Source of the DNA: Petrolisthes cinctipes
Taxonomy: Eukaryota; Arthropoda; Malacostraca; Decapoda; Porcellanidae
Length of the DNA stretch: 64,000 nucleotides
Direction of reading: 5' to 3'
NCBI GenBank assembly: GCA_033782935.1
Contig: JAWQEG010000004.1
Span: forward strand, 2,046,001-2,110,000
Of this stretch, positions 46,544 through 59,700 are shown piece by piece (the stretch's first letter is position 1; the number at the start of each line of letters is the position of its first letter). Position numbers and translations under genes: made by a program. The notes beneath the pieces were generated by a model. That model was not told the DNA's origin and made no database searches. It saw nothing but the letters and a program-made list of their open reading frames with translations.

Positions 46544-49500
46544 ACATGCCTACTCAGTGCTAGAATGTTTTCAAAATATAGGCTCAAAAAATATTATAAA
46601 ATAGATATTTTAAGTGTCCAAAGTCGATATGTGCATGCATCTTCTGTACCCGTTTATATCTTTAATTCAGGCTGAAAATATCTGAAAATTCGATATTTTG
46701 GGGTCGCAGAAGTGATCTGTACATGCCTACTTAGTGCTAGAATATTTTCAAAATATAGGCTCAAAACATGCTAAAAATCGATATTTTAGGTGCCCAAAGT
46801 CGATATCTCAAATTCAGACCCAAAACACCCGAAAAATAGATATTTTTGGATCCCAGAAGCGAACTGTACATGCCTACTCCGTGTTAGAGTATTTTCAAAA
46901 TACAGGCCCAAAACATACTGAAAATCGATCTTTTTGGCGCCCAAAAATCGATATGTGCATGCATCTTCTGTACCCGTTTATATCTCAAATTCAGGCTCCA
47001 AACACCCGAAAATTCGATATTTTGGGGTCCCAGCAGCGAACTGTACATGCCTACTCCGTGTTAGAGTATTTTTAAAATACAGGCCCAAAACATACTGAAA
47101 ATCGATATTTTAGGTGACCAAAGTCAATATGTGTATGCATCTTCTGCACCCGTTTATATCCCAAATTCAACCTCATAACACCCGAAAATTCGATATTTTG
47201 GGGTCCCAGAAGCGATCTGTACATGCCTACTCAGTGCTAGAATGTTTTCAAAAAATAGTCTCAAAACATGCTAAAAATCGATATTTTAAGTGTCCAAAGT
47301 CGATATGTGCATGCATCTTCTGTACCCGTTTATATCTCAAATTCAGGCTCAAAACACCGGAAAATTCGATATTTTGGGGTCCCAGAAGCGAACTGTACAT
47401 GCCTACTCCGTGTTAGAGTATTTTCAAAATACAGGCCCAAAACATTCTGAAAATCGATATTTTAGGTGACCAAAGTCAATATGTGTATGCATCTTCTGCA
47501 CCCGTTTATATCCCAAATTCAACCTCATAACACCCGAAAATTCGATATTTTGGGGTCCCAGAAGCGATCTGTACATGCCTACTCAGTGCTAGAATGTTTT
47601 CAAAAAATAGTCTCAAAACATGCTAAAAATCGATATTTTAAGTGTCCAAAGTCGATATGTGCATGCATCTTCTGTACCCGTTTATATCTCAAATTCAGGC
47701 TCAAAACACCGGAAAATTCGATATTTTGGGGTCCCAGAAGTGATCTGTACATGCCTACTTAGTGCTAGAATATTGTTAAAATATAGGCCCAAAACATGCT
47801 AAAAATCGTCATTTTAGGTGCCCAAAGTCGATATCTAAAATTCAGGCCCAAAACACCCGAGTATTCGATATTTTGGGGTCCCAGAAGCGATCTGCACATG
47901 CCTACTCAGTGCTAGAATGTTTTCAAAATATAGGCTCAAAACATGCTAAAAATCGATATTTTAGGTGCATAAAGTCGATATGTGCATGCATCTTCTGTAT
48001 CCGTTTAAATCTCAAATTCAGGCTCAAAACACCCGAAATTTCGATATTTTTGGGTCGTAGAAGCGATCTGTACATGCATACTCCTAGTTAGAATGTTTTA
48101 AAAATACAAACCCAAAACATCCTCAAAATCGCTATTTTAGGTGCCCAAAAGTCAATATATGCATGCATCTTCTGTACTCGTTTATATCTTAAATTCAGGC
48201 TAAAAACACCCGAAAATTCGATATTTTGGGGTCCCAGAAGCGATCTGTACATGCCTACTCAGTGTTAGAGTATTTTCAAAATACAGGCCCAAAACATGCT
48301 GAAAATCGATATTTTTGGTGACCAAAGTCAATATGTGTATGAATCTTCTGCACCCGTTTATATCCCAAATTCAACCTCAAAACACCCGAAAATTCGATAT
48401 TTTGGGGTCCGAGAAGCGATCTGCACATGCCTACTCAGTGCTAGAATGTTTTCAAAATATAGGCTCAAAAAATATTATAAAATAGATATTTTAAGTGTCC
48501 AAAGTCGATATGTGCATGCATCTTCTGTACCCGTTTATATCTTAAATTCAGGCTGAAAATATCTGAAAATTCGATATTATGGTGTCGCAGAAGTGATCTG
48601 TAAATGCCTACTTAGTGCTAGAATATTTTCAAAATATAGGCTCAAAACATGCTAAAAATCGATATTTTAGGTGCCCAAAGTCGATATCTCAAATTCAGGC
48701 CCAAAACACCCGAAAATTCGATATTTTGGGGTCCCAGAAGCGAACTGTACTTGCCTACTCCGTGTTAGAGTATTTTCAAAATACAGGCCCAAAACATACT
48801 GAAAATCGATTTTTTTGGCGCCCAAAAATCGATATGTGCATGCATCTTCTGTACCCGTTTATATCTCAAATTCAGGCTCCAAACACCCGAAAATTCGATA
48901 TTTTGGGGTCCCAGCAGCGAACTGTACATGCCTACTCCGTGTTAGAGTATTTTTAAAATACAGGCCCAAAACATACTGAAAATCGATATTTTAGGTGACC
49001 AAAGTCAATATGTGTATGCATCTTCTGCACCCGTTTATATCCCAAATTCAACCTCATAACACCCGAAATATCGATATTTTGGGGTCCCAGAAGCGATCTG
49101 TACATGCCTACTCAGTGCTAGAATGTTTTCAAAAAATAGTCTCAAAACATGCTAAAAATCGATATTTTAAGTGTCCAAAGTCGATATGTGCATGCATCTT
49201 CTGTACCCGTTTATATCTCAAATTCAGGCTCAAAACACCGGAAAATTCGATATTTTGGGGTCCCAGAAGCGAACTGTACATGCCTACTCCGTGTTAGAGT
49301 ATTTTCAAAATACAGGCCCAAAACATTCTGAAAATCGATATTTTAGGTGACCAAAGTCAATATGTGTATGCATCTTCTGCACCCGTTTATATCCCAAATT
49401 CAACCTCATAACACCCGAAAATTCGATATTTTGGGGTCCCAGAAGCGATCTGTACATGCCTACTCAGTGCTAGAATGTTTTCAAAAAATAGTCTCAAAAC

Positions 49501-51490
49501 ATGCTAAAAATCGATATTTTAAGTGTCCAAAGTCGATATGTGCATGCATCTTCTGTACCCGTTTATATCTCAAATTCAGGCTCAAAACACCGGAAAATTC
49601 GATATTTTGGGGTCCCAGAAGTGATCTGTACATGCCTACTTAGTGCTAGAATATTGTTAAAATATAGGCCCAAAACATGCTAAAAATCGTCATTTTAGGT
49701 GCCCAAAGTCGATATCTAAAATTCAGGCCCAAAACACCCGAGTATTCGATATTTTGGGGCCCCAGAAGCGAACTGTACATGCCTACTCCGTGTTAGAGTA
49801 TTTTCAAAATACCGGCCCAAAACATACTAAAAATCGATCTTTTAAGTGACCAAAGGTCGATATGTGCATGCATCTTCTGAGCCAGTTTATATCTCAAATT
49901 CAGGCTCCAAACACCCTAAAATACGATATTTTGGGGTCCTAGAAGCGATCTGTACATGCCTACAGAGATACAGGCCCAAATTATGCTGAAAATCGATATT
50001 TTAGGTGCCTAAAATCAATATGTGTATGCATCTTCTGCACCCGTTTATATCCAAATTCAACCTCAAAACACCCGAAAATTCAATATTTTTGGGTCCCAGA
50101 GGCGATCTGTACATGCCTACTCAGTGCTAGAATGTTTTCAAAATATAGGCTCAAAACATGCTAAAAATCGATATTTTAATTGTACAAAGTCGATATGTGC
50201 ATGCATCTTCTGTACCCGTTTATATCTCAAATTCAGGCTCAAAACACCCGAAAATTTGGTATTTTTGGGTCCTAGAAGCGATCTGTACATGCCTACTCCT
50301 AGTTAGAATGTTTTTAAGATACAGACCCGAAACATGCTCAAAATCGATATTTTAGGTGCCCAAAAGTAGTATGTGCATGCATCTTCTGTACCCGTTTATA
50401 TCTCAAATTCAGGCTCAAAACACCCGAAAATTCGATATTTTGGGGTCCCACAAGCGATCTGTACATGCCTACTCCGTATTAGAGTATTTTCAAAATATAG
50501 GCCCAAAACATGCTAAAAATCGATATTTTAGGTGACCAAAGTCAATATGTGCATGCATCTTCTGTACCCGTTTATATCTTAAATTCAGGCTCCAAACACC
50601 CGAAAATTCGATATTTTGGGGTCCCAGAAGTGATCTGTACATGCCTACTTAGTGCTAGAATATTTTCAAAATATAGGCCCAAAACATGCTAAAATCGATA
50701 TTTTAGGTGCCCAAAGTCGATATCTCAAATTCAGGCCCAAAACACCCGAAAATTCGATATTTTGGGGTCCCAGAAGCGAACTGTACATGCCTACTCCGTG
50801 TTAGAGTATTTTCAAATTACAGGCCCAAAACATACAGAAAATCGATCTTTTTGGCGCCCAAAAATCGATATGTGCATGCATCTTCTGTACCCGTTTATAT
50901 CTCAAAATCAGGCTCCAAACACCCGAAAATTCGATATTTTTGGGTCCCAGAAGCGACCTGTACATGCCTACTCAGTGCTAGAATGTTTTCAAAATATAGT
51001 CTCAAAACATGCTTAAAATCGATATTTTAAGTGTCCAAAGTCGATATGTGCATTCATCTTCTGTACCCGTTTATATCTTAAATTCAGGCTCAAAACACCG
51101 AAAATTCGATATTTTGGGGTCCCAGAAGTGATCTATACATGCCTACTCAGAACTAGAATGTTTTCAAAATATAGGCTCAAAACATGCTAAAAATCGACAT
51201 TTTTAATGTTAAAAGTCGATATGTGCATGCATCTTCTGTACCCGTTTATATCTTAAATTCAGGCTCAAAACACCCGAAAATTCGGTATTTTTGGGTCCTA
51301 GAAGCGATGTGTACATGCCTTACTCCTAGTAAGAATGTTTTCAAGATACAGACCCAAAACATGCTCAAAATCGATATTTTAGGTGCCCAAAAGTCGATAT
51401 GTGCATGCATCTTCTGTACCCGTGTATATCTCAAATTCAGGCTCAAAACACCCGAAAATTCGATATTATAGGGTCCCACAAGCGATCTGT
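46544..51490 (+). repeat. 5252-bp segmental duplication, copy 2 (4947 bp, 29 monomers)
   Basis: Same order as copy 1 but 305 bp shorter. After 50913 the sequence goes directly from CTCCAAACACCCGAAAATTC to GATATTTTTGGGTCCC, skipping what is 45.66-45.98 kb in copy 1. Landmarks after that are offset by 4947 (46237 to 51184). It ends within TACATGCCTACTCAGTGCTAG; beyond 51513 the sequence continues as ordinary array with AATATTTTCAAAATATAGGC. Confidence 0.93.
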
Positions 51491-53108
51491 ACATGCCTAC
51501 TCAGTGCTAGAATATTTTCAAAATATAGGCCCAAAACATACTAAAAATCGATATTTTAGGTGCACAAAGTCGATATCTCAAATTCAGGCCCAAAACACCC
51601 GAAAATTCGATATTTTGGGGTCCCAGAAGCGATCTGTACATGCCTACTCGGTGTTAGAGTATTTTCAATATACAGGCCCAAAACATACTGAAAATCGATC
51701 TTTTAGGTGCCCAAAAGTCGATATGTGGATGCATCTTTTGTACCCGTTTATATCTCAAATTCAGGCTCCAAACACCCTAAAATTCAATATTTTGAGGTTC
51801 CAGAAGCGAACTGTACATGCCTACTCCGTGTTAGAGTATTTTCAAAATACAGGCCCAAAACATACTGAAAATCGATCTTTTAGGTGCCCAAAAGATGATA
51901 TGTGCATGCATCTTCTGTACCCGTTTATATCTCAAATTCAGGCTCCAACCAACCGAAAATTCGATACTTTGGGGTCCCAGAAGTGATCTGTACATGCCTA
52001 CTCAGTGCTAGAATATTTTCAAAATAAAGGCCCTAAAACATGCTAAAAATCTATCGGATATTTTAGGTGCACAAAGTCGATATCTCAAATTCAGGCCCAA
52101 AACACCCGAAAATTCGATATTTTTTGGTCCCAGAAGCGATCTGTACATGCCTACTCAGTGCTAAAATGTTTTCAAAATATAGGCTCAAAACATGCCAAAA
52201 ATCGATATTTTAAATGTCCAAAGTCGATATGTGCATGCATATTCTGTACCCGTTTATATCTCAAATTAAGGCTCAAAACTCCCGAAAATTCGGTATTTTT
52301 GGGTCCTAGAAGCGATCTGCACATGCCTACTCCTAGTTAGAATGTTTTCAAGATACAAACCCAAAACATGCTCAAAATCGAATTTTAGGTGCCCAAAAGT
52401 TGATATATGAATTCATTTTCTGTACCCGTTTATATCTCAAATTCAGGCTCAAAACACCCGAAAATTCGATATTTCGGGGGTCCCAGAAGCGATCTGTACA
52501 TACCCACTCAGTGCTAGAATATTTTCAAAATATAGGCCCAAAACATGCTAAAAATCGATATTTTTGGTGCTCAAAGTCGATATCTCAAATTAAGGCCCAA
52601 ATCACCCGAAAATTCGATATTTTGGGGTCCCAGAAGGGATATGTACATGCCTACTCCGTATTAGAGTAATTTCAAAATACAGGCCCAAAACATGCTGAAA
52701 ATCGATATTTTAGGTGACCAAAGTCAATATGTGCATGCATCTTCTGTACCCAAAAGATGCTGAAAATCGATATTTTAGGTGCACAAAGTCAATATGTGTA
52801 TGTATCTTCTTTACCCGTTTATATTTCAATTTCAGGCTCAAAACACCCCAAAATTCGATATTTTGGGGTCCCAGAAGCGACCTGTACATGCCTACTCAGT
52901 GCTAGAATGTTTTCAAAATATAGTCTCTAAACATGCTAAAAATCGATATTTTAAGTGTCCAAAGTCGATATGTGCATTCATCTTCTGTACCCGTTTATAT
53001 CTTAAATTCAGGCTCAAAACACCCGAAAATTCGATATTTTGGGGTCCCAGAAGTGATCTGTACATGCCTACTCAGAGCTAGAATGTTTTCAAAATATAGG
53101 CTCAAAAC
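51184..53108 (+). repeat. 12-unit block of 1925 bp, start of a partial repeat
   Basis: Unit lengths 177, 177, 147, 177, 178, 152, 176, 177, 148, 64, 176 and 176 sum to 1925. The block start recurs at 53109, and sequence from about 50935-51790 matches 52860-53715. Shared rare marks are ATGCCTTACTCCTAGTAAG (1-bp insertion) and CTCGGTGTTAGAGTATTTTC. The second copy runs only about 600 bp past 53109 before diverging. The 152-bp unit carries an insertion giving CTATCGGATATTTTAGG near 52052. Confidence 0.85.
52693..52756 (+). repeat. 64-bp truncated monomer
   Basis: The shortest unit noted. The sequence passes from TGCATCTTCTGTACCC directly to AAAAGATGCTGAAAATCG, losing 112 bp: the end of half A and all of half B. 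CCC is present on both sides of the loss (TACCCG upstream, GGCCCAAAAG at the other side in a full unit), so a short-homology deletion is likely. Confidence 0.9.
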
Positions 53109-53759
53109 ATGCTAAAAATCGATATTTTTAATGTCAAAAGTCGATATGTGCATGCATCTTCTGTACCCGTTTATATCTTAAATTCAGGCTCAAAACACCA
53201 GAAAATTCGGTATTTTTGGGTCCTAGAAGCGATGTGTACATGCCTTACTCCTAGTAAGAATGTTTTCAAGATACAGACCCAAAACATGCTCAAAATAGAT
53301 ATTTTAGGTGCTCAAAAGTCGATATGTGCATGCATCTTCTGTACCCGTTTATATCTCAAATTAAGGCTCAAAACACCCGAAAATTCGATATTTTAGGGTC
53401 CCACAAGCGATCTGTACATGCCTACTCAGTGCTAGAATATTTTCAAAATATAGGCCCAAAACATACTAAAAATCGATATTTTAGGTGCCCAAAGTCGATA
53501 TCTCAAATTCAGGACCAAAACACCCGAAAATTCGATATTTTGGGGTCCCAGAAGCGATCTGTACATGCCTACTCGGTGTTAGAGTATTTTCAATATACAG
53601 GCCCAAAACATACTGAAAATCGATCTTTTAGGTGCCCAAAAGTCGATATGTGGATGCATCTTTTGTACCCGTTTATATCTCAAATTCAGGCTCCAAACAC
53701 CCTAAAATTCAATATTTTGGGGTCCGAGAAGCGATCTGTACTTGCATACTCCGTGTTAG

Positions 53760-56700
53760 AGTATTTTCAAATTACAGGCCCAAAACATGCTGAAAATCTA
53801 TATTTTAGGTGCATCTTCTGCACCCGTTTATATCCCAAATTCAACCTCAAAACACCCGAAAATTCGATATTTTTTGGACCCAGAAGCGACCTGTACATGC
53901 CTACTCAGTGTTAGAATGTTTTCAAAATATAGGCTCAAAACATGCTAAAAATCGATATTTTAAGAGTCCAAAGTCGACATCTTAAATTCAGGCCCAAAAC
54001 ACCCAAAAATTCGATATTTTGGGGTTCCAGAAGCGAACTGTACATGCCTACTCCGTGTTAGAGTATTTTCAAAATACAGGCCCAAAACATACTGAAAATC
54101 GATCTTTTAGGTGCCCAAAAGTCGATATGTGCATGCATCTTCTGTACCCGTTTATATCTTAAATTCAGGCTCCAAACACCCGAAAATTCAATATTTTGGG
54201 GTCCCAGTAGCGATCTGTACATGCCAACTCAGATACAGGCCCAAAACATGCTGAAAAACGATATTTTAGGTGACCAAAGTCAATATGTGTATGCATTTTC
54301 TGCACCCGTTTATATCCCAAATTCAACCTCCAAACACCCGAAAATTCAATGTTTTTGGGTCCCAGAAGCGACCTGTACATGCCTACTCATTGCTAGAATG
54401 TTTTCAAAATATAGGCTCAAAACATGCCAAAAATCGATATTTTAAATGTCCAAAGTCGATATGTGCATGCATATTCTGTATCCGTTTATATCTCAAATTC
54501 AGGCTCAAAACACCCGAAAATTCTGTATTTTTGGGTCCTAGAAGCGATCTGCACATGCCTACTCCTAGTTAGAATGTTTTCAAGATACAAATCCAAAACA
54601 TCCTCAAAATCGATTTTTAGGTGCCAAAAAGTTAATATATGCATGCATTTTCTGTACTCGTTTATATCTCAAATTCAGGCTCAAAACCCCCGAAAATTCG
54701 ATATTTTGGGGTCCCAGAAGCGATCTGTACATACCTACTCAGTGCTAGAATATTTTCAAAATATAGGCCCAAAACATGCTAAAAATCGCTTTTATAGGTG
54801 CCCAAAGTCGATATCTCAAATTCAGGCCCAAAACACCCGAAAATTCGATGTTTTGGGATCCCAGAAGCGATCTGTACTTGCCTACTCCGTGTTAGAGTAT
54901 TTTCAAAATTCAGGCCCAAAACATGATGAAAATCGATATTTTAGGTGCCCAAAGTCAATATGTGAATGCATCTTCTGCACCCGTTTATATACCAAATTCA
55001 ACCTGAAAACACCCGAAAATTCGATATTTTTGGGTCCCTGAAGCGTTCTGTACATGCCTACTCAGTGATAGAATGTTTTCAAAATAAAGTCTCAAAACAT
55101 GCTAAAAATCGATATTTTAGGTTCCCCAAAGTCGATATGTGCAAGCATCTTCTGTACCCGTTTATATCTCAAATTCAGGCTCAAAACACCCGAAAATTCG
55201 ATATTTTGGGGTCCCAGAAGCGATCTGTACATGCCTACTCAGTGCTATAATATTTTCAAAATATAGGCTTAAAACATGCTAAAAATCGATATTTTAGGTG
55301 CCCAAAGTCGATATCTCAGATTCAAGCCCAAAACACCCGAAAATTCGATATTTTGGGGTCCCAGAAGCGATCTGTACATGCGTACTCCGTGCTAGAGTAT
55401 TTTTAATATGCAGGCCCAAAACATACTGAAAATGGATCTTTTAGGTGCCCAAAAGTCGATATGTGGATGCATTTTCTGTACCCGTTTATATCTCAAATTC
55501 AGGCTCCAAACACCCGAAAATTAGAAATTTTGGGGTCCCAGAAGCGATCTGTACTTGCCTACTCCGTGTTAGAGTATTTTTAAAATACAGGCCCAAAACA
55601 TGCTGAAAATCGATATTTCAGGTGACCAAAGTCAATATGTGTATGCATCTTCTGCACCAGTTTATATCCCAAATTCAACCTCAAAACACCCAAAAATTCG
55701 ATATTTTTGGGTCCCAGAAGTGATCTGTACATGCCTACTTAGTGCTAGAATATTTTTAAAATATAGGCCCAAAACATGCTAAAAATCGACTTTTTAGGTG
55801 CCCAAAGTCGATATCTAAAATTCAGGCACAAAACACCCGAGTATTTGATATTTTGGGGTCCCAGAAGCGAACTGTACATCCCTACTCCGTGTTAGAGTAT
55901 TTTCAAAAATACAGGCACAAAACATTCAGAAAATCGATCTTGTAATTAAGTGCCGAAAAGTCGATATGTGGATGCATCTTCTGTACCCGTTTATATCTCA
56001 AATTCAGGCTCCAAACGCCCAAAAATTTGAAATTTTGGGGTCCCAGAAGCGATCTGTACTTGCCTACTCCGTGTTAGAGTATTTTTAAAATACAGGCCCA
56101 AAACATGCTGAAAATCGATATTTCAGGTGACCAAAGTCAATATGTGTATGCATCTTCTGCACCCGTTTATATCCCAAATTTAACCTCAAAACACCCGAAA
56201 ATTCAATATTTTTGGGTCCCATAAGCGATCTGTACATGCCTACTCATTGCTGGAATGTTTTCAAAATATAGGCTCAAAACATGCTAAAAATCGATATTTT
56301 AAGTGTCCAAAGTCGATATGTGCATGGATCTTCTGTACCCGTTTATATCTCAAATTCAGGCTCAAAACACCCGAAAATTCGGTATTTTTGGGTCCTAAAA
56401 GCGATCTGTACATGCCTACTCCTAGTTTGAATGTTTTTAAGATACAGACCCGAAACATACTCAAAATCGATATTTCAGGTGCCCAAAAGTCGATATGTGC
56501 ATGCATCTTCTGTACCCGTTTATATCTCAAATTCAGGCTCAAAACCTCCGAAAATTCGATATTTTGGGGTCCCACAAGCGATCTGTACATGCCTACTCAG
56601 TGCTAGAATATTTTTAAAATATAGGACAAAAAAATGCTAAAAATCGATATTTTAGGTGCCCAAAGTCGATATCTCATATTCAGGCCCAAAACACCCGAAA

Positions 56701-59700
56701 ATTCAATATTTTGGGGTCCCACATGCGATCTGTACCTGCCCACTCCGTGTTAGAGTATTTTCAAAATACAGGCCCAAAACATGCTGAAAATCGATCTTTT
56801 AGGTGCCCAAAAGTCGATATGTGGATGCATCTTCTGTACCCGTTTATATCTCAAATTCAAACTCCAAACACCCGAAAATTCAGTATTTTGGGGTCCGAGA
56901 AGCGATCTGTACTTGAATACTCCATGTTAGAGTATTTTCAAATTACAGGCCCAAAACATGCTAAAAATCGATATTTTAGGTGACCAAAGTCAATATGTGT
57001 ATGCATATTTTGCACCCGTTTATATCCCAAATTCAACCTCAAAACACCCGAAAATTCGATATTTTGGGGTCTCAGAAGCGAACTGTACATGCCTACTCCG
57101 TTTTAGAGTATTTTCAAAGTACAGGCCCAAAACATACAGAAAATCGATCTTTTAAGTGCCCAAAAGTCGATATGTGCATGCATCTTCTGTGCCCGTTTAT
57201 ATCTCAAATTAAGGCTCCAAACACCCTAAAATACGATATTTTGGGGTCCTAGAAGCAATCTGTACATGCCTACAGAGATACAGGCCCAAATTATGCTGAA
57301 AATCGATATTTTAGGTGCCTAAAGTCAATATGTGTATGCGTCTTCTGCACCCGTTTATATCCCAAATTCAACCTCAAAACACCCGAAAATTCAATATTTT
57401 TTGGTCCCAGAAGCGATCTGTACATGCCTACTCATTGCTAGATTGTTTTCAAAATATAGGCTCAAAATATGCTAAAAATCGATATTTTAAGTGTCCAAAG
57501 TCGATATGTTCATGCATCTTCTGTACCCGTTTATATCTCAAATTCAGGCTCAAAACTCCCGAAAATTCGGTATTTATGAGTCCTAGAAGCGATCTGTACA
57601 TGCCTACTCCTAGTTAGAATGTTTTCAAGATACAGACCCGAGACATGCTTAAAATCGATATTTTAGGTGTCAAAAGTCGATATGTGCATGCATCTTATGT
57701 ACCCGTTTATATCTTAAATTCCGGCTCAAAACACCCGAAAATTCAGTATTTTTGGGTCCTAGAAGCGATCTGTACATGCCTACTCCTAGTTAGAATGTTT
57801 TCAAGATACAGACACAAAACATGCTCAAAATCGATATTTTAGGTGCCCAAAAGTCGATATGTGTATGCATCTTCTGTACCCGTTTATATCTCAAATTCAG
57901 GCTCAAAACCTCCGAAAATTCGATATTTTCTGGTCCCACAAGCGATCTGTACATGCCTACTCAGTGCTAGAATAATTTCAAAATATTGGCCCAAAACATG
58001 CTAAAAATCGATTTTTTAGGTGCCCAAAGTCGATATTTCAAATTCAGACCCAAAACACCCGAAAATTCGATGTTTTGGGGTCCTAGAAGCAATCTGTACA
58101 TGCCTACTCCGTGTTAGTGTATTTTCAAAATACAGGCCCAAAACATACAGAAAATCGATATTTTAGGTGCCCAAAAGTCGATATGTGCATGCATCTTCTG
58201 TACCCGTTTATATCTCAAATTCAGGCTCCAAACACCCGAAAATTCGATATTTTGGGGTCCCAGAAAGGATCTGTACATGTCTACTCAGATACAGGCCCAA
58301 AACATGCTGAAAATCCATATTTTAGGTGCCCAAAGTCAATATGTGCATGCATCTTCTGCACCCGTTTATATCCCAAATTCAACCTCAAAACACCCGAAAA
58401 TTCGATATTTTAGGGTCCCAGAAGCGTTCTGTACATGCCTACTCAGTGCTAGAATGTTTTCAAAATATAGGCCCAAAACATGCTAAAAATCGATATTTTA
58501 GGTGCCCAAAGTCGATATCTAAAATTCAAGCACAAAACACCTGAAAATTCGGAATTTTTAGGTCCTAGAAGTGATCTGTACATGCCTATTCCTAGTTAGA
58601 ATGTTTTCAAGATACAGACCCAAAACATGCTAAAAATCGATATTTTAGGTGCCCAAAAGTCGATATGTGCATGCATCTTCTGCACCCGTTTATATCTCAA
58701 ATTCAGGCTCCAAACACCCGAAAATTCGAAATTTTTGGGTCCCAGAAGCGATCTATACTTGCCTACTCCGTGTTAGAGTATTTTCAAAATACAGGCCCAA
58801 AACATGCTGAAAATCGATATTTCAGGTGACCAAAGTCAATATGTGTATGCATCTTCTGCACCCGTTTATATCCGAAATTCAACCTCAAAACACCCGAAAA
58901 TTCGATATTTTTGGGTCCCAGAAGCGATCTGTACATGCCTACTCAGCGCTAGAATGTTTTAACAATATAGGCTCCAAACATGCTAAAAATCGATATTTTA
59001 AGTGTCCAAAGTCGATATGTGCATGCATCTTCTGTACCCGTTTATATCTCAAATTCAGGTTCAAAACACCCAAAAATTCGTTTTTTTGGGGTCCCAGAAG
59101 TAATCTGTACATGCCTACTTAGTGCTAGAATATTTTTAAAATATAGGCCTAAAACATGCTAAAAATCGACATTTTAGGTGACCAAAGTCGATATCTAAAA
59201 TTCAGGCCCTAAACACCCGAGTATTCGATATTTTTGGGTCCCAGAAGCGAACTGTACATGCCTACTCCGTGTTAGAGTATTTTCAAAATACAGGCCCAAA
59301 ACATACTGAAAATCGATCTTTTAAGTGCCCAAAAGTCGATATGTGGATGCATCGTCTGTGCCCGTTTATATCTCAAATTCAGGCTCCAAACACCCGAAAA
59401 TACGATATTTTGGGGTCCTAGAAGCGATCTGTACATACCTACAGAGATACAGGCCCAAAACATGCTGAAAATCGATATTTTAGGTGCTTAAAGTCAATAT
59501 GTTTATGCATCTTCTGCACCCGTTTATATCCCAAATTCAACCTCAAAACACCCGAAAATTCAATTATTTTGGGTCCCAGGAGCGATCTGGACATGCCTAC
59601 TCATTGCTAGAATGTTTTCAAAATATAGGCTCAAAACATGCTAAAAATCGATATTTTAAGTGTCCAAAGTCGATATGTGCATGCATCTTCTGTATCCGTT

